Source: Chelonoidis abingdonii
Taxonomy: Eukaryota; Chordata; Testudines; Testudinidae
DNA length: 64,000 nucleotides
Direction: 5' to 3'
Assembly: GCF_003597395.2 (NCBI RefSeq)
Contig: NC_133769.1
Span: 178,253,757-178,317,756 of the forward strand
Shown here: piece by piece, positions 1 through 11,807 of the stretch
Layout: each line of letters opens with the position of its first letter
Position numbering within the stretch: position 1 is the first letter of the stretch
Position numbers and translations under genes: made by a program
The notes under the pieces: generated by a model
Database searches by the model: none
Told to the model about the DNA's origin: nothing
Seen by the model: only the letters and a program-made list of their open reading frames with translations

Positions 1-818
1 TATAATTACATACCAAAAATCTATGTTAAAAGAACATTAATTGTAAAGTCAACAGTCAGGAAATGCCAGACTTAAGATTGCCTATGCAATCCAAATTCAG
101 TCCCCTTGTGTATATGCATTATGATACAATCTTTACTTGCATGATCACGTACTATTTCTTCCATAGGACTGCAGCCTCATTCAGTGCACAAGATGGACTG
201 TGCTTGATTGATGAGCAGCTATTCAATATTTTGTTTCCTCCTTGGTCAGTGTATGGCTAAAGGTCTTATTTACTGCACACTATTCAAATCCTCCTCTAAA
301 CACAGAATTAATATCTACAGGGGCTACTATATTGTGCTCATCACTATAGCTTCACAAACTTCATTTTTATAGCACCCCTGTAAAATGAGGTGGTGGTATT
401 ATCCACACTTATAGATGGGGAACCGAGGAACAAAGAGATGAATGTAAAAAGGTACCCATTAATTTTTGCTACCCAATTTTAGATGCCTAGAACTTAATTT
501 TTCAGAGTACCTAGCATTATATAGCACTTCACATGTTGAAAGCACAGTTCAGAGTTGCACCTGATGTTAATGGGAGTACTCAGCACTTCTATAAATCAGC
601 CCCCCGACTGCAAGTTCAGCACCCCCTAAATGAGAAATACAGTTAGTGATCACCTGTGAAAAATTTGGTTTAAGTGACTTGCCCAGAATCACATAGTAAC
701 TCTGTGGCAAGGGCAAGGAAAGACTCTAGAATTCAGTTCTGCAGGGGGAGCATTCAGCTTCCTTAACCATAAGGTCCTTTCTCTTCCTGCAGTCTCCTCC
801 CTCATTCACTATCTATCA

Positions 819-1132
819 CAGGGGTAGGCAACCTATGGCACGCATGCCGAAGGCGGCACACAAGCTGATTTTCAGTGGCACTCACACTGCCTGGGTCCTG
901 GCCACCAGTCCGGAGGGCTCTGCATTTTAATTTAATTTTAAATGAAGCTTCTTAAACATTTTAAAAACCTTATTAACTTTGCATACAACAACAATAGTTT
1001 AGTTATATATTATAGACTTAGAGAATGAGACCTTCTAAAAACATTAAAATGTATTACCGGCACGTGAAACCTTAAATCAGAGTGAATAAATGAAGATACG
1101 GCACACCACTTCTGAAAGGTTGCTGACTCCTG
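819..1132. mobile_element. hAT-type non-autonomous MITE
   Basis: A 314-bp element with terminal inverted repeats: it begins cagggtag-like (CAGGGGTAGGCAACCT) and ends with the complement of CAGGAGTCAGCAACCT. It is flanked by a perfect 8-bp target duplication ATCTATCA (811-818 and 1133-1140). An 8-bp duplication and CAGGGG-type termini are characteristic of hAT transposons. There is no transposase; the interior is AT-rich filler. It lies in an intron and has no coding consequence. Confidence 0.9.
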
Positions 1133-1689
1133 ATCTATCACTTTCCAGCTTCTGCAAAAAATGAAGCAGGGGTCCACAGACAGCAGACACCTTTATTACG
1201 CAACCTGAGCAGTTCTATCCTGTGCATTGAATGAGACAGGGGCCCTCAAGAATAAGCAGTATGCAATCATGTAATTAAAGACTATATCATAATGCATAAG
1301 CACACGAAGGCAACCTTAATACTGGCATTTCCTAATTTCTGAGTGTTTATTTATGCAGTCTTAATAATGTTCTTTTAACAGTTTTGTGTGCATGTTTCTG
1401 AATTTTCACTAAAAAAAACAAACCAAATTCCATCATGTGGCATCATATTGACACCCACATGGGTCATCAGCAGGGTTGCAACATTTAGATCCATTGCACA
1501 GACCTTTGCCACTTCAGATTATGGTTTAACTGATAGCAGTAATAGGTTCTCATCCCCTAAGTGAACCAGTACTAAAAGAGGATGGGACACTGTCAGTGGG
1601 TTTCACAGATATTTGCTGACAGCAGAGGAATGGTGAGTGTCAGGAATCTTGGGTCCCACTCTGCGGTGGGGAGAGGAGTATGCTCTAGT

Positions 1690-2410
1690 TTGCACAAACT
1701 CTTCTGCCCATTGCCCCAAAGTGTGACCTCTTCCACCTAGTCCCCTCCAACATGTCTCTGTTCCGTGTCTTCATCCCAGACCTATTCTCATCTAGCCAGT
1801 CCCAATATCCACTCAAGTTTTTCATCCCAGTCGCATTCTCCTTGTCCATCAAATCCTAGTCTGACCTATTTGGACTCCTAGTCCCAGTCTCCTCACTCAG
1901 CCATTCCCAGTTCCCACCCAGCCCCCAGCTCTTTTTCCCCAGTCTCCTTAGTCTCAATCTCCTATCCCCTCCTTCCTGGCTCACCTGATCTGTTTGTCTT
2001 TACCACCTGTCCTCCAATCTGCCCTCCTCCACATTGCCTATCGCTAATTTTCTCACTAGACTCCTCATCCTATCTAATGTCCTGTCCACCTAAATGCCTT
2101 GTCTCAGTCTCTTTGCCCACTAAGTTCCAATTCACCCCAGCTCTTTGCAGATCTCCTTTCCTCCACTCTACTCATTTGCAGTCTAAATCTCCATGCCCAG
2201 CCACTCCCAGTCTCCACATGAGGCTCCCAGGCCAAGTCTCTCTCCCCAGAACCCCTTGGCCAGACTCCAATCCCCATCTTCCCTTTCTACCTCAATCAGG
2301 CTCTTTGTCCAAATTACTCCCTCCACTTCTCCTCCCCCTCCCCCCCCGGTCTGGCTCTTTTCTTCTCTGCATTCAAATCAGGCACCTTCATCCTCCATCC
2401 TCAGCAGGGA
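1690..2410. repeat. Degenerate pyrimidine-rich tract
   Basis: About 700 bp of strongly C/T-biased plus strand with loosely recurring 'cccagtctcc' and 'cagtctc' words, consistent with a decayed short-period tandem repeat. Two overlapping open frames here (2077-2418, 2193-2414) are Pro/Ser-rich only because of composition and are not called genes. Confidence 0.5.
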
Positions 2411-3823
2411 GTGATTGAAAGCATAGGAGAGAAGTCTTTGGGCTCTCAGTTCCAGTGACCGAGACTAGACCCAAGATAGTCTATTGCAGCCCAGAGCTGC
2501 AATTGTAGAGAAAATCCTGTTCAGCCCCAGGCCAGAATATGTCAAGTGTGGATAGAATCTCTGGGGAACTGAACTGCTAAAATCTAAGACGTCTACTGAA
2601 CATGTGAGAACTGCAATTTTTCAAACACTGTAACTTGCCCAAATGTTGACAGATTTTCACAGAGGAAAAAACAAAACAAAAAAACAACCCTAAAACAAAA
2701 CACATCTGTGACCCCACTTCCAAATGGCAAGCCCTGGCACCAAAGCATGGGGGAGCTACGGATTCTCAAAGCAAACATCAGCAACAATTTTTAAACCTGG
2801 GCTCAGAAACAGCTGCATAGTAAGTGGTGCTACCAGTCGGTGCAGCATGTAGAGACTACAGGTTGCAGGATACCATGCAGCCAGGTTACTCAGATCAAGA
2901 TAAAATATTGCATGCTAAGAACTATAATTTCTAAGACACTAGGCCTCCATGCTGAAGATGAGGCCAGCAACAAGTTTCATTAGAGAACCTTGTGATCCAC
3001 ATTAGGTTACTTATGTCTGGAGAGATCTAGAGACTTCCACACTGTACATGTTAAGCACAGAATCAATGGCGCCAAGTCCTCCACAGTGGACTATGTCATC
3101 CTGGACAGACCCAAGGACTTCACTGCCACTCCTGCCAGGCACATACTCACTTTGGTTAGGAGTTCTTCAGAAGTAAGGGTGCCAGACCCTCAGTACAAGA
3201 CTTCAACCTGAGTGGATCCAGGCACCAGAATCATTTTGGCAAGCAGTTCTCCAGTGACAAAGGGTGCTGGATCTCTGATGCTGGACCCAATGCACCAGGA
3301 TGGATCCACTCAGAGACACTGACATGAAGAACACAGCTTGTGTGGTGAGTTATGTCCAGCACATAGCTGACTTAGCATAAAGAGCCTTCCAAGTCAGTGG
3401 GGGTACAAGGCCACCCTCCTGCTCTTGTTCATCCTATAATTCCCATTTCATATGGGCATTGTTACTTTCCCCTCTTTCTTAAGAAAAACTAACTAACTAC
3501 AAACAAAAATAGGCCCCAAAAAGTGAAAAACAACAAGGGAAATGTTTAGGACAAAGTGTGTGATAAAAGTTTGTGGCACCATAAGCAGTGAAATAGAACT
3601 GAGGGATAGCTGGGGACACACCTTTTTAGATCCCCTGAAGTCCTCCATGAAGGGGTGAGAAGAAGAGAGGAATGAGTGATCCCAGGGGACACTGCTCAAC
3701 ACAAGATTCTGGAAGCCTGTGATCCCACAAGTAAAAATATATAGAAGCCACTTGAAGACCAAGTGGGTGTGTTTTTTCAGGTTAAATCTGCTTCCCTCAA
3801 CCCACACAAACCCCAGTGCTCAC

Positions 3824-4003
3824 CTGTGCAATCTGTATTGGCTGAGAAAGAGGAATCTGCGTCATCGGCGTCGCAGCGGAGGCCGAGATGGTGGCACCTG
3901 CAGCGCTGTGCTGCTGACTGGCTGAATGCTGCACTGCAGCCGCCAGCAACTGTGCCTGTGCCTGTTGTAATAATAACTGCTGCTGGGCTGGCGTCAACGT
4001 GAG
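3824..4003 (-). CDS. POU2F1: POU2F1 (Oct-1) coding exon, Gln/Ala-rich region, residues 112-171
   Basis: A 180-bp exon, phase 0 at both ends, encoding 60 residues that start [14 protein letters not shown] and end [10 protein letters not shown]. The borders are visible: acceptor ...TTTTTTCTAG at 4004-4005 and donor GTGAGC from 3823 down. POU2F1 is a broadly expressed nuclear POU-homeodomain transcription factor that binds the octamer ATGCAAAT. This segment belongs to its Gln-rich N-terminal activation domain. Compared with the mammalian protein as I know it, the QAQAQ run and the following VQQHS look slightly shorter here, a common kind of change in Gln-rich tracts. The next exon (Gln-rich, then the POU domain) is outside the window. 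Residue numbers count from the ATG at 27490-27492. Confidence 0.96.
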
Positions 4004-5818
4004 CTAGAAAAAATTAGAACAAACAGCCATTAACAGCAGAAAGAATTGTTCCCATTACAAACTATCAGCTATTAATCAGGTAACGGACATTGGCCAACCT
4101 AGGCACCTTATGTAAGGGCAGCTGGCTACTCAGCATAACATAGCAATCAACCTACAGCACAAGTTTAGTAGAAGCATTGAAACTAAGTGTTATGCTGCAA
4201 TCAGAATCTGACGAATCACGCAAGCTTCTCCACAGATCTACTCCAAGGTTCATGCAAAAAGGTAATTAACTAGCAGGCAAAAAGAAAGAATCAGTCCTGA
4301 CAGGATTTGAAAGGAAATGTACACCAAACAGAGCAGCAAGTGATTAGCCAGATGAAAGAAAAGCAGGAGTGCTGGCTATGGCTACTGAATGAACTGATAA
4401 CATCCCAGCTGCTTCACATTAGCAAGAATCCCTGCCATATTCCATCATTTCCATTATGCCCTAATATATAAGTGAAGAATATGAGCTCCATTTGTTTCAC
4501 TCCAAGTCTCCCCTCCCATCTGACTTTTTTTAAAAAAAAACCAAAAAACCAAACCAGAATAGAGTTGGCAAGTTTACATCCCTTCATCTTCCAAACACAC
4601 ATTATCTCTATGAAACAGGTAGCTAGTCTCTCCTTTATATATAAATGAATCCTGATGTCCGTATTTAATACAATCCTCATCTACACAAACCTGGAGTTTT
4701 GAATGTCTCAGTACCACAGACATTCATCAGACAAAACAAAAATGACTTATTTAGAATAGGTTTTAATAACTTCCTTCCACTACGTAATTTTTGTTGTTGT
4801 TGAAAGCAAATGTACTTTATCATAGTAAAATACAAACTAAATTAAACAAAATCCATTAAATGTGGGCCTGGATCATTTACATAGCTATTCTACTTTGAGG
4901 ATTCTGCAGCGAACAGGACTGAATTAGTCATGGCATCATTCAAGTTTGCAGATGACATCACCCAACAATTTAAATCATAGACCCAATGCATTGATGGAAT
5001 AACCTCCTAATACCCTATTCATGGGCAAAACCCTCAATCTGAAGAGCTGATGAAATGGAAATAACCTCTCCAACCAAACCAATCCTCTCTCGTTTGTTTT
5101 TCTAATTAATTTTAAACACTTCTGGCGGTTGCCACAAGCACAACTACCCCTAAAAAAACACAAAAACAAAAAACACCAAACTTCCACATCCCCAAAACTT
5201 TACTATTTAAAACAAAACAAAAACTCTAGAATAATCAAGATTGACAGGTTAAATGGAGGGGCTGAATTCTGTGAGCGTACGCAAAAAGGTTGATGATATC
5301 TAAAGATCGAGTTGCTCAGAAAACACAAACTTTATGCCCTTTGCAAAGTATTTAAAAAGTTTGGGGATATAAAGTTTCCATCACTTTTGCTACACATGTA
5401 CCTGCATTTTGACATGGTGTTTCCCTCTCATGCTTCTATATGGTCCCGCAGTAAAGTCAAAATGTTGACTTTCTGCTATCCATGACTTCTATAATAGTCT
5501 AACGTCAAACCTAGAGTTCTGATTTCATTGCAAGGTCAAGTAGGAGAGAATGAATAGGAACCAAAAAATTCTAATATTGTAATACACATTTTCTCCAACA
5601 AACACAAGGCACTAAGAACTACTGACAAGCAGACTGCTTTTTATATAAAAATGTTCTCACTCCCCTTGCCATCTGTGTGAAAGTTCCTCTTTAATGAAAT
5701 GACAGTAACCTTGGACAGCCACTCTGCTATCTGTTGGTGGGTGATTCTAATTGGATGATGAATGATAGCAGTACTGCCAGACAGGAGGCTTACTACAATT
5801 CTCTTGGGTAAACCTTAC
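4004..5818 (-). other. POU2F1: POU2F1 intron
   Basis: A 1.8-kb phase-0 intron between the 40-residue and 60-residue exons. It is AT-rich with several A-runs and no recognisable repeat or RNA gene. Confidence 0.85.
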
Positions 5819-5938
5819 CCCAGTGATCTGTCCTCCGGCCAGCATGAGCTGGGTCTGGGGTATGGCCGCCTGCACTGAAGGCTGCTGGGAAGGCTGGCTT
5901 GGCTGCTGGGTGTCCCCAGATTCTTCATTAGATTTAGA
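5819..5938 (-). CDS. POU2F1: POU2F1 coding exon, residues 72-111
   Basis: A 120-bp exon, phase 0, encoding 40 residues that run from [20 protein letters not shown] to [11 protein letters not shown]. On the minus strand the acceptor is TTTTTTTCCTAG (AG at 5939-5940) and the donor is GTAAGG (from 5818 down). It is Pro/Ser/Gln-rich, as expected for the N-terminal activation region of Oct-1, and joins without a frame break to LTLTPAQ in the next exon. This is vertebrate POU2F1 sequence; its paralogues POU2F2 and POU2F3 are less likely because the flanking exons also match POU2F1. Confidence 0.96.
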
Positions 5939-7568
5939 CTAGGAAAAAAATATAACTCTTTATAGTGTAAAACAGATGTTAATGTGTACACTACTATCTT
6001 TACACTGTACATCAAAATCTTTCATCTGCATACAAAAAGCCCTTGGGTTCATTTTAAGAGTGGGTTTAAGAAATGGCTCTTTCTGCCCACCATCTCAGCT
6101 ATGACTGCTCCAACATGTGTAGCTAACACAGCTTGGGGTTAAAACAAAACAAAACACTCAGTTCTTTTGTACCTGAAATATTTTCAGATCTCACTTTGTT
6201 TGCTGCAGCATCACTGAAGTTGATGCTACTTTTTACCACAAAGAAAAAATATTTGCCTACCGCAAAGCACTTAAAATTATTCACGGACTAAAATCCAGAA
6301 CAATGGAGTGAAGAGAGTATATGTTTTTCAAACATCTGCATTAAGGATATTAAGTCAACAGAATGCTAGGGGGACTGGTTTGAAATTCCCTTATATGCTT
6401 CACTAAATCTAGCAAGAAGCTCAACACAAATGGTCTTAAAATAAAAAATTAAGCATTTATATAGCTGTGTAGTGTGTTTTACTTAAAATTAGTTGTTTTT
6501 TTTTAAAAATGGAGAAGAGAATACTGCAGCCATGAGGGAGGAAATGCAAGAAAGTGTCTGAGGAGGAAAGAGAGGGTTTTATGGTAATTAAAACTGGTTA
6601 TGCAGAGTATTAAAATTCTGCATAGATTTGCATATTTTCCACCACCTGTTTTGGGGACTGCAGAGAAGGCTAATTAACATAAAGCCTCTGATTAATTCTG
6701 CTAGTCACTGAGAGATAATTACAGCATAGGACTGTAAACATTCTGCACTAGTGATACAGCCTGTTTGCCAACATCTCTCTCAGGGATGGAAGTTTACCAT
6801 GGCAACCAAGGCAATTTTCTGCCTCCTTTCTCTTAAAAAGGAAGATCATCGTATTTCCCTTTCTTTCTAAAGCATCACCACACGTAACTGGGTCCATGTT
6901 CTATTTGGCTTCATAGAATGCACTATCCCATTTCTTTAGTATACTGCAGTATTAAAACCAGTTTTCAATAAAACTACATCCCTTTCCCCTTTCGGCAAGG
7001 CATGTTGCTTGAATATTGTATTGAAAGGAAGCAGTAGGTTGATTGAAATGCTATGGAGCATACTGCATCACACAAAGTTTGAATGCTTTGCTATACTATG
7101 CAGATCAATGAGGAGCAAGTAGCCCAGTTTATTTTTAAATTACTAGGTATAATTTACTTGATACTGTAGGAAACCCAAGTGATCCACATCAGCAACCTTA
7201 AAAATCAGTGCTACATCGGCCCCCTATGTTCAGCTTTCAAAAACAGCTTGCAAAGTAATCTATGATTAAAATAAGGTTGGAATCAAGGAATATGTGAGAT
7301 TATTGGAGTTTGTAATGAAGCATGAGAACTATTTACAACAGCTCACTAACCTCTGACACAAAATTATTAGTATCAATGAATTAACCAGCTCCTACTGCTG
7401 ACCATCACCCAATCTGTTCTGCAGCTGTGAAACTATTACTGCTCAACCTCTCTTTTATTTTACAAACTCAAGCAAATGTAATTAGAATGGGACAGCTCAC
7501 AGTCTGAAAACTATCTTTAATGAAACAGATACTTGATGGAGAATGGGAGAAGGAGGGGCAGTCCTTAC
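5939..7568 (-). other. POU2F1: POU2F1 intron
   Basis: A 1.6-kb phase-0 intron. It has no interspersed repeat that I recognise. It contains the candidate regulatory block at 6560-6845 (octamer, TAATTA-type homeobox sites, X-box-like palindrome). Confidence 0.85.
6560..6845. promoter_or_regulatory. Candidate intronic regulatory element with octamer and X-box-like site
   Basis: Repeat-free stretch dense in recognisable binding words: a perfect octamer ATTTGCAT (6626-6633), an E-box CACCTG just after it, several TAATTA/ATTAA homeobox cores, and TTTACCATGGCAAC (6793-6806), which matches the RFX X-box palindrome (GTTRCC-NN-GGYAAC) at all but its first base. Seen directly: the motifs. Inferred: that they act as an enhancer of POU2F1. 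Confidence 0.4.
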
Positions 7569-7622
7569 CTGTACATTTAAGGACTGAGCAGCAGCCTGTA
7601 AACTTGTTCCAGCAAGCTGGAC
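7569..7622 (-). CDS. POU2F1: POU2F1 small coding exon, residues 54-71
   Basis: A 54-bp exon encoding VQLAGTSLQAAAQSLNVQ, phase 0 at both ends. The acceptor is ...TTGTAG (AG at 7623-7624) and the donor is GTAAGGAC (7568 down to 7561). Because it is a multiple of three with phase-0 borders, skipping it would leave the frame intact, so it could be a cassette exon; the sequence alone cannot say whether that happens. It is too short to be found by reading-frame length and is supported by its exact fit between GHLHQ and SKSNEES. Confidence 0.95.
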
Positions 7623-9113
7623 CTACAACACAGTGCAAAGAACTGAGATGAAGTGAAGTAATGGTCATATAAAGCTTTGAAAGATGAAACAACAACCCCC
7701 TAAAACATTCTGCAGTAGCTGAAAGTAGGGGTAGTGCTGAGAAATATTAGACACAAGTCTAAATGGACCTTGCACAGTGTTATCTGTCCACCTCTTACTG
7801 AGAAAAGATTCTGTCAGTTTAGGACCTCTGGATAGTGATGTGAATCTGACTATGAAAGGAGCACTTTTTGGTGGGTGAGTCTTCTTTGGGAAATATAATT
7901 TTTATGCAGAAATCTCCTACGTTCTTAAAATGAAAACCCTATTAATCAACTTCTTAACTTCAGAACAGGTATTACCCCAAATACGCATGCTGCATTCACC
8001 ACCTTCCTTACATCACACAATGGGAATTTACACATGCAGCAGGAACCTCTTATACCACATAAAAACTGTTCTCACCCATCAGTCCACGACCCAGGCACTC
8101 TCACTGTCCCTAAACGCTGCAAAAATAAATTACATACAGAGGACAGGATACCCTTAACATGGGCAGCATTGACTGAAGTGTACTGAAACTCAAATTCAAT
8201 TTTTGAGATCGATGACCTGGGCCAATACTCCCAGGAAAGTATTTTTGGGGAGGGGAATGGGGGGAGCAGGAAAGTGAAATGAAAGCAACATTCCAAAACT
8301 TGAGATTTTTAAGAGCAAGATAGAGACAAAAATATTACGAACAGGAAAAAGATTCTCTCTCCTGTTACCACATAAATTATATGCTCATATGCTGTAGACA
8401 GCTTCAATAACTCTATTCATGTTACCATCATCAGCATCACTCCTACTAGGAAGGAAGAATGTTACATAATTGCCAATACTTCCAAAGGGCGGGATTATAG
8501 CCTGTAGACTATTTTGTCACTGACCATGCTTGAAATCCACTGCTTTACTGGGAACCAGGAAACACATAATGAGTACAAGAAAAACAAATGATCAAAAGTG
8601 GTATGCTGTCTTTTAAGGAAAGGAAGACATCCCTATACTGAGATGTGTTGCATGAGAGTAATAACATATTTAACTATACTTGCTTTCCTGTTGGCTTGTG
8701 TGGGTTGGAGAGCTTTAATTCAGATCCAGATACAAAAATTCCATGCTGTGGCAGCTCTGACCTTACAGAGCCATCTCTTGAAATGTTTCATACGTTCCTG
8801 GGTGGGATTCTACAAGGTTTTCTGCATTTCCTCTGTTGCCATACAGAGCTCATATCTAGAAGTTAAATTTAATTTGCCTTGCCTGTTGTGTTCTGAGATT
8901 TCAACAACATACAGCCCAAACAGCCTAATCAAACTGCTGTCCTAGTGAAATAGCCTGGATATAATATTTTTATCTTTCTCAGCACTAAAGGTTGACCGTA
9001 CAAACTTAGGTCTCTTAAGTGCAGCCAGCACACACTTAAACAGATTGTGTTGTTCTCTCTTCCCCACATCCATCTCCATACCCCTATGCACACGCTTTCC
9101 TATTAGAGTATTT

Positions 9114-9145
9114 TACAAGGTGCTGTTTCTGAACAGCACCTTGTA
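9114..9145. repeat. Perfect 14-bp inverted repeat (hairpin)
   Basis: TACAAGGTGCTGTT and its exact reverse complement separated by the 4-nt loop TCTG. It is too short to be a pre-microRNA by itself, and no larger fold is obvious around it. Origin unknown. Confidence 0.75.
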
Positions 9146-9507
9146 TTGTATTTGGCATTGGTCAGTAAAGCACCTCATCTTGAGAGTAATCACAGCTGTC
9201 ACCACTAAGAATTCCTATAATGGAAGACATTAATAGTTCATACCTAAGGTGGTAGCCAGCCTCACACTGGCCATTGCCAGATGTATCAAAAGAAGACTTG
9301 GAGATTTCTTGAAACTAGAGATTCAAGAAATGCAGCATACATCGTCACAAAAAAGTTACGGTCTTAGCAACTTTTTAAAAATACTTTTCAGGGCAAGGTG
9401 ACAAAATATTGTCCTGATAGAAGTTATTGATTTCAGGTAAGTTCATATGACAAATGAACATCAAAAAAAGCTGTACTGGAAAGACAAAAGACATTCAGAG
9501 CTCCTGA

Positions 9508-9515
9508 ATTTGCAT
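9508..9515. promoter_or_regulatory. Octamer motif (Oct-1/POU site)
   Basis: Perfect ATTTGCAT within the POU2F1 intron. Single occurrences are expected by chance; see the finding on octamers for the whole set. Confidence 0.3.
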
Positions 9516-10669
9516 ACCATACTGACACACAACCTTCAGGGTACTGAGAGTGAGGTGTGCAAGAAAGGCACTCTCCAACAGCCTATTGCTTCGGTGTACT
9601 CAAACATTCACACTGTTATTCCACAGGTCCTAGGTAAACCTCTGACCTTAGGAAAATTATAATTTTGTGACAAAATAGTACTGAATGCTCAGTACAATAA
9701 AATGGCAGATCTGCGCTCTTGAAAGTGAACATAAAAGCCTGAGTACCTTAATTATACCGTAACAATTGTGTAACCCCAGACCCTGAACACGTGGGGTCAG
9801 CCAATTAGTTCCAGTAATTTTAAGTTTAAACTTGGTGCCAAGGAAGGGAAAGACATTTGTTCTCAGATCCTAAGTGTGATCAGACACCCTACCTCTGAAG
9901 TATAGCTTTGACTCCGTAAGAACAGGGGCTGTAGAGAAGCGATTAAGAGAAATAAAAGTCTGAATATCCTAAGGAAAACAACTCCATGAAATAAATCTTC
10001 CTAAAAATGACTCAAATTTGTAGAAACATATGCTTGTCTAGTTCCATCATTTTAAGCTTTCCCTGAGCACGGGAAGCAACAGGAGGACTTGAACTGTGTA
10101 CTGGTAGCCCTCACTATTACTTCTCCTGTCTTTAACTAGGCATTGACAAGTTCCAGGTCCATGCTGGGACAGTTATTGGGCAAATATAATTCTTAAGAGA
10201 CCAATTCTGGCCTTGTCTTTGGACACCCGTGATTCTAATGGACACTCTTCCGAAGAGGAGTAAACATTATATCCTAGTGGCCTGTACAGTTCCAGAGTAT
10301 TCATTTCCTACGCCCGCCTCCAGATTTTTTAAAGAACTATGAACAGCATATGGTGTTTTAATTGTAAGTACTCATCTGTAATATGGCCCTGTGGTGGCAT
10401 CTGTTATCTAAAAGTTCCCAAAAGAGCTATTTCCCAATAATAATTCTCAGTGTATTTGATATGTGGGCTACAGACAAGTACAATAATTCATGACTAGCCT
10501 CTAACATTTAGCAGGCAGAAAAAAAAAATCTCACATCCTACTCAGGATGACAGTGCTCCCCTACGCTACTCATGGATTCAGCTGCCAACTGTACAGGGAA
10601 AAAAAAAAATCTTTCCCCATCCATTTCTTTCCCAAACCACTTCCAGTTTAAAAAGTGTCTTTGTTTTAC

Positions 10670-10770
10670 CTGATGAAGGTGTCCAAGGAAGGCCTGAGCC
10701 TGGGCTGTAGAGATTGCCCCTCCAACGGGCACAGGCTGCTTCTGAAAGTCCAGGCCATTTGTCTGTGTGC
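10670..10770 (-). CDS. POU2F1: POU2F1 coding exon, residues 20 (split) to 53
   Basis: A 101-bp exon that enters in phase 1 (completing a Gly codon) and leaves in phase 0. It encodes [17 protein letters not shown] followed by [16 protein letters not shown]. The acceptor is ...GCCTCTTCAG (AG at 10771-10772) and the donor is GTAAAAC (10669 down). This is the conserved N-terminus of Oct-1; [13 protein letters not shown] is a POU2F1 signature. It joins in frame to the ATG exon at 27435-27500 across a 16.7-kb intron. Confidence 0.97.
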
Positions 10771-10942
10771 CTGAAGAGGCAGAAGAAATTACAAAACTGT
10801 TGAACAGCACTCAAAAAGAAATTATATTAAGAAATTTTAAATTAATTCTTGCTGAAGTCTCCTGCTACTCTGGACTTCTAACTCTTAATTCCATGAAACG
10901 TCCTCCAATAACAACAAGGGTTTGAGTCTCCCCAGAAATGAA

Positions 10943-10980
10943 AGCAGCACTGTCACTCCCAGCAGCACTGTCACTCCCAG
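10943..10980. repeat. Two-copy 18-bp tandem repeat
   Basis: The unit agcagcactgtcactccc is repeated twice head-to-tail with no mismatch, followed by a partial third start. A small local duplication. Confidence 0.8.
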
Positions 10981-11807
10981 CCAGTTAAACATAAGCAATT
11001 TCATGGCACCCTAATGCCTATCATCTTGATCACCCTGCGCTATTAGTGCTGACAATGGTTTTAGAATAGGATGCTCTATAACTGTATGTGCCTCGGGTTA
11101 AGCTCATAGTTCAGTTTTGCAAGTACTCTTTATCTAATTGCTGCTGATGGCAATTTTGAAGGTCAGACTTCTGCGAAAAACAAGGATCACAGTGGTAATA
11201 ACACAATCCCTACTTCTTTTTCACCAGTAGAACTCAAAGTGCTTCATGCTTAAATGTATTTAAGGAAAAAAAGGATTATTTTCAAGAAAGTAAAGGGTGA
11301 GGGGAGAAGGCACAGGGAAATGGTGCATTAGAACATGGGGACATAGTCCTCCTGATAACTATATACCAGTGTTCCGATGAATATTTGTGCAGAGGTCTTG
11401 TTACACTAGATTGCTCTTACTCTATTATCTTTTATTCACTTTGAAATAATTTAGAACTGATTGCCTCTTTGCACTCTTTTCCCATCCAGGCCTGGAAGAA
11501 GGGAAACCCCAAAAGCTAATTCTGGCATATCTGGTTGAAAGAAATGAAAAGTATCAGAAACTTTTCTCCAAGATATTGTCAAAGTTTTTCTCTTCTGCTA
11601 AAAAACAGCTATACTGTGGTTTCAGGAATCATTCCTCCATGTTACATGAAGGGAACAGAATAAGTATTGTAGACAACTGTTTTGGTACACTGTTGATATT
11701 ATTACCACCCACACTACAACATCCTCCTGGAATACTGGTGACTATGGGAAAGGATATCTCCAGTTTATAAAATTGCACTGAAGTTCGGTAGCAGAGGATA
11801 CAATACA

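Larger units (their letters stand above)
1..3823 (-). other. POU2F1: POU2F1 intron, 3' flank of the last visible exon (partial)
   Basis: Intron downstream (lower coordinates) of the exon at 3824-4003; it starts with the donor GTGAGC read on the minus strand and continues beyond position 1. It holds one hAT MITE (819-1132) and a C/T-rich tract (about 1690-2410). No further POU2F1 exon is recognisable. The stretch 2430-3823 shows no feature I can name; short open frames there look random. Confidence 0.8.
7623..10669 (-). other. POU2F1: POU2F1 intron
   Basis: A 3.0-kb phase-0 intron. It holds a short perfect hairpin (9114-9145) and one octamer ATTTGCAT (9508-9515). The open frames at 8598-8945 and 9447-9662 have no family signature. 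Otherwise unremarkable AT-rich intron. Confidence 0.85.

Noticed and set aside
3060..3340. Possible DIRS gag fragment ('ccaagtcctccacagtggac', 'cagacccaaggacttcactg')
   Set aside because: A few words resemble the Ser/Pro-rich gag leader, but no protein block or element end could be read; too weak to annotate.
8598..8945. 115-codon plus-strand frame with hydrophobic stretch
   Set aside because: No family signature, no splice or start context, inside a POU2F1 intron on the opposite strand; length is compatible with chance in AT-rich sequence.
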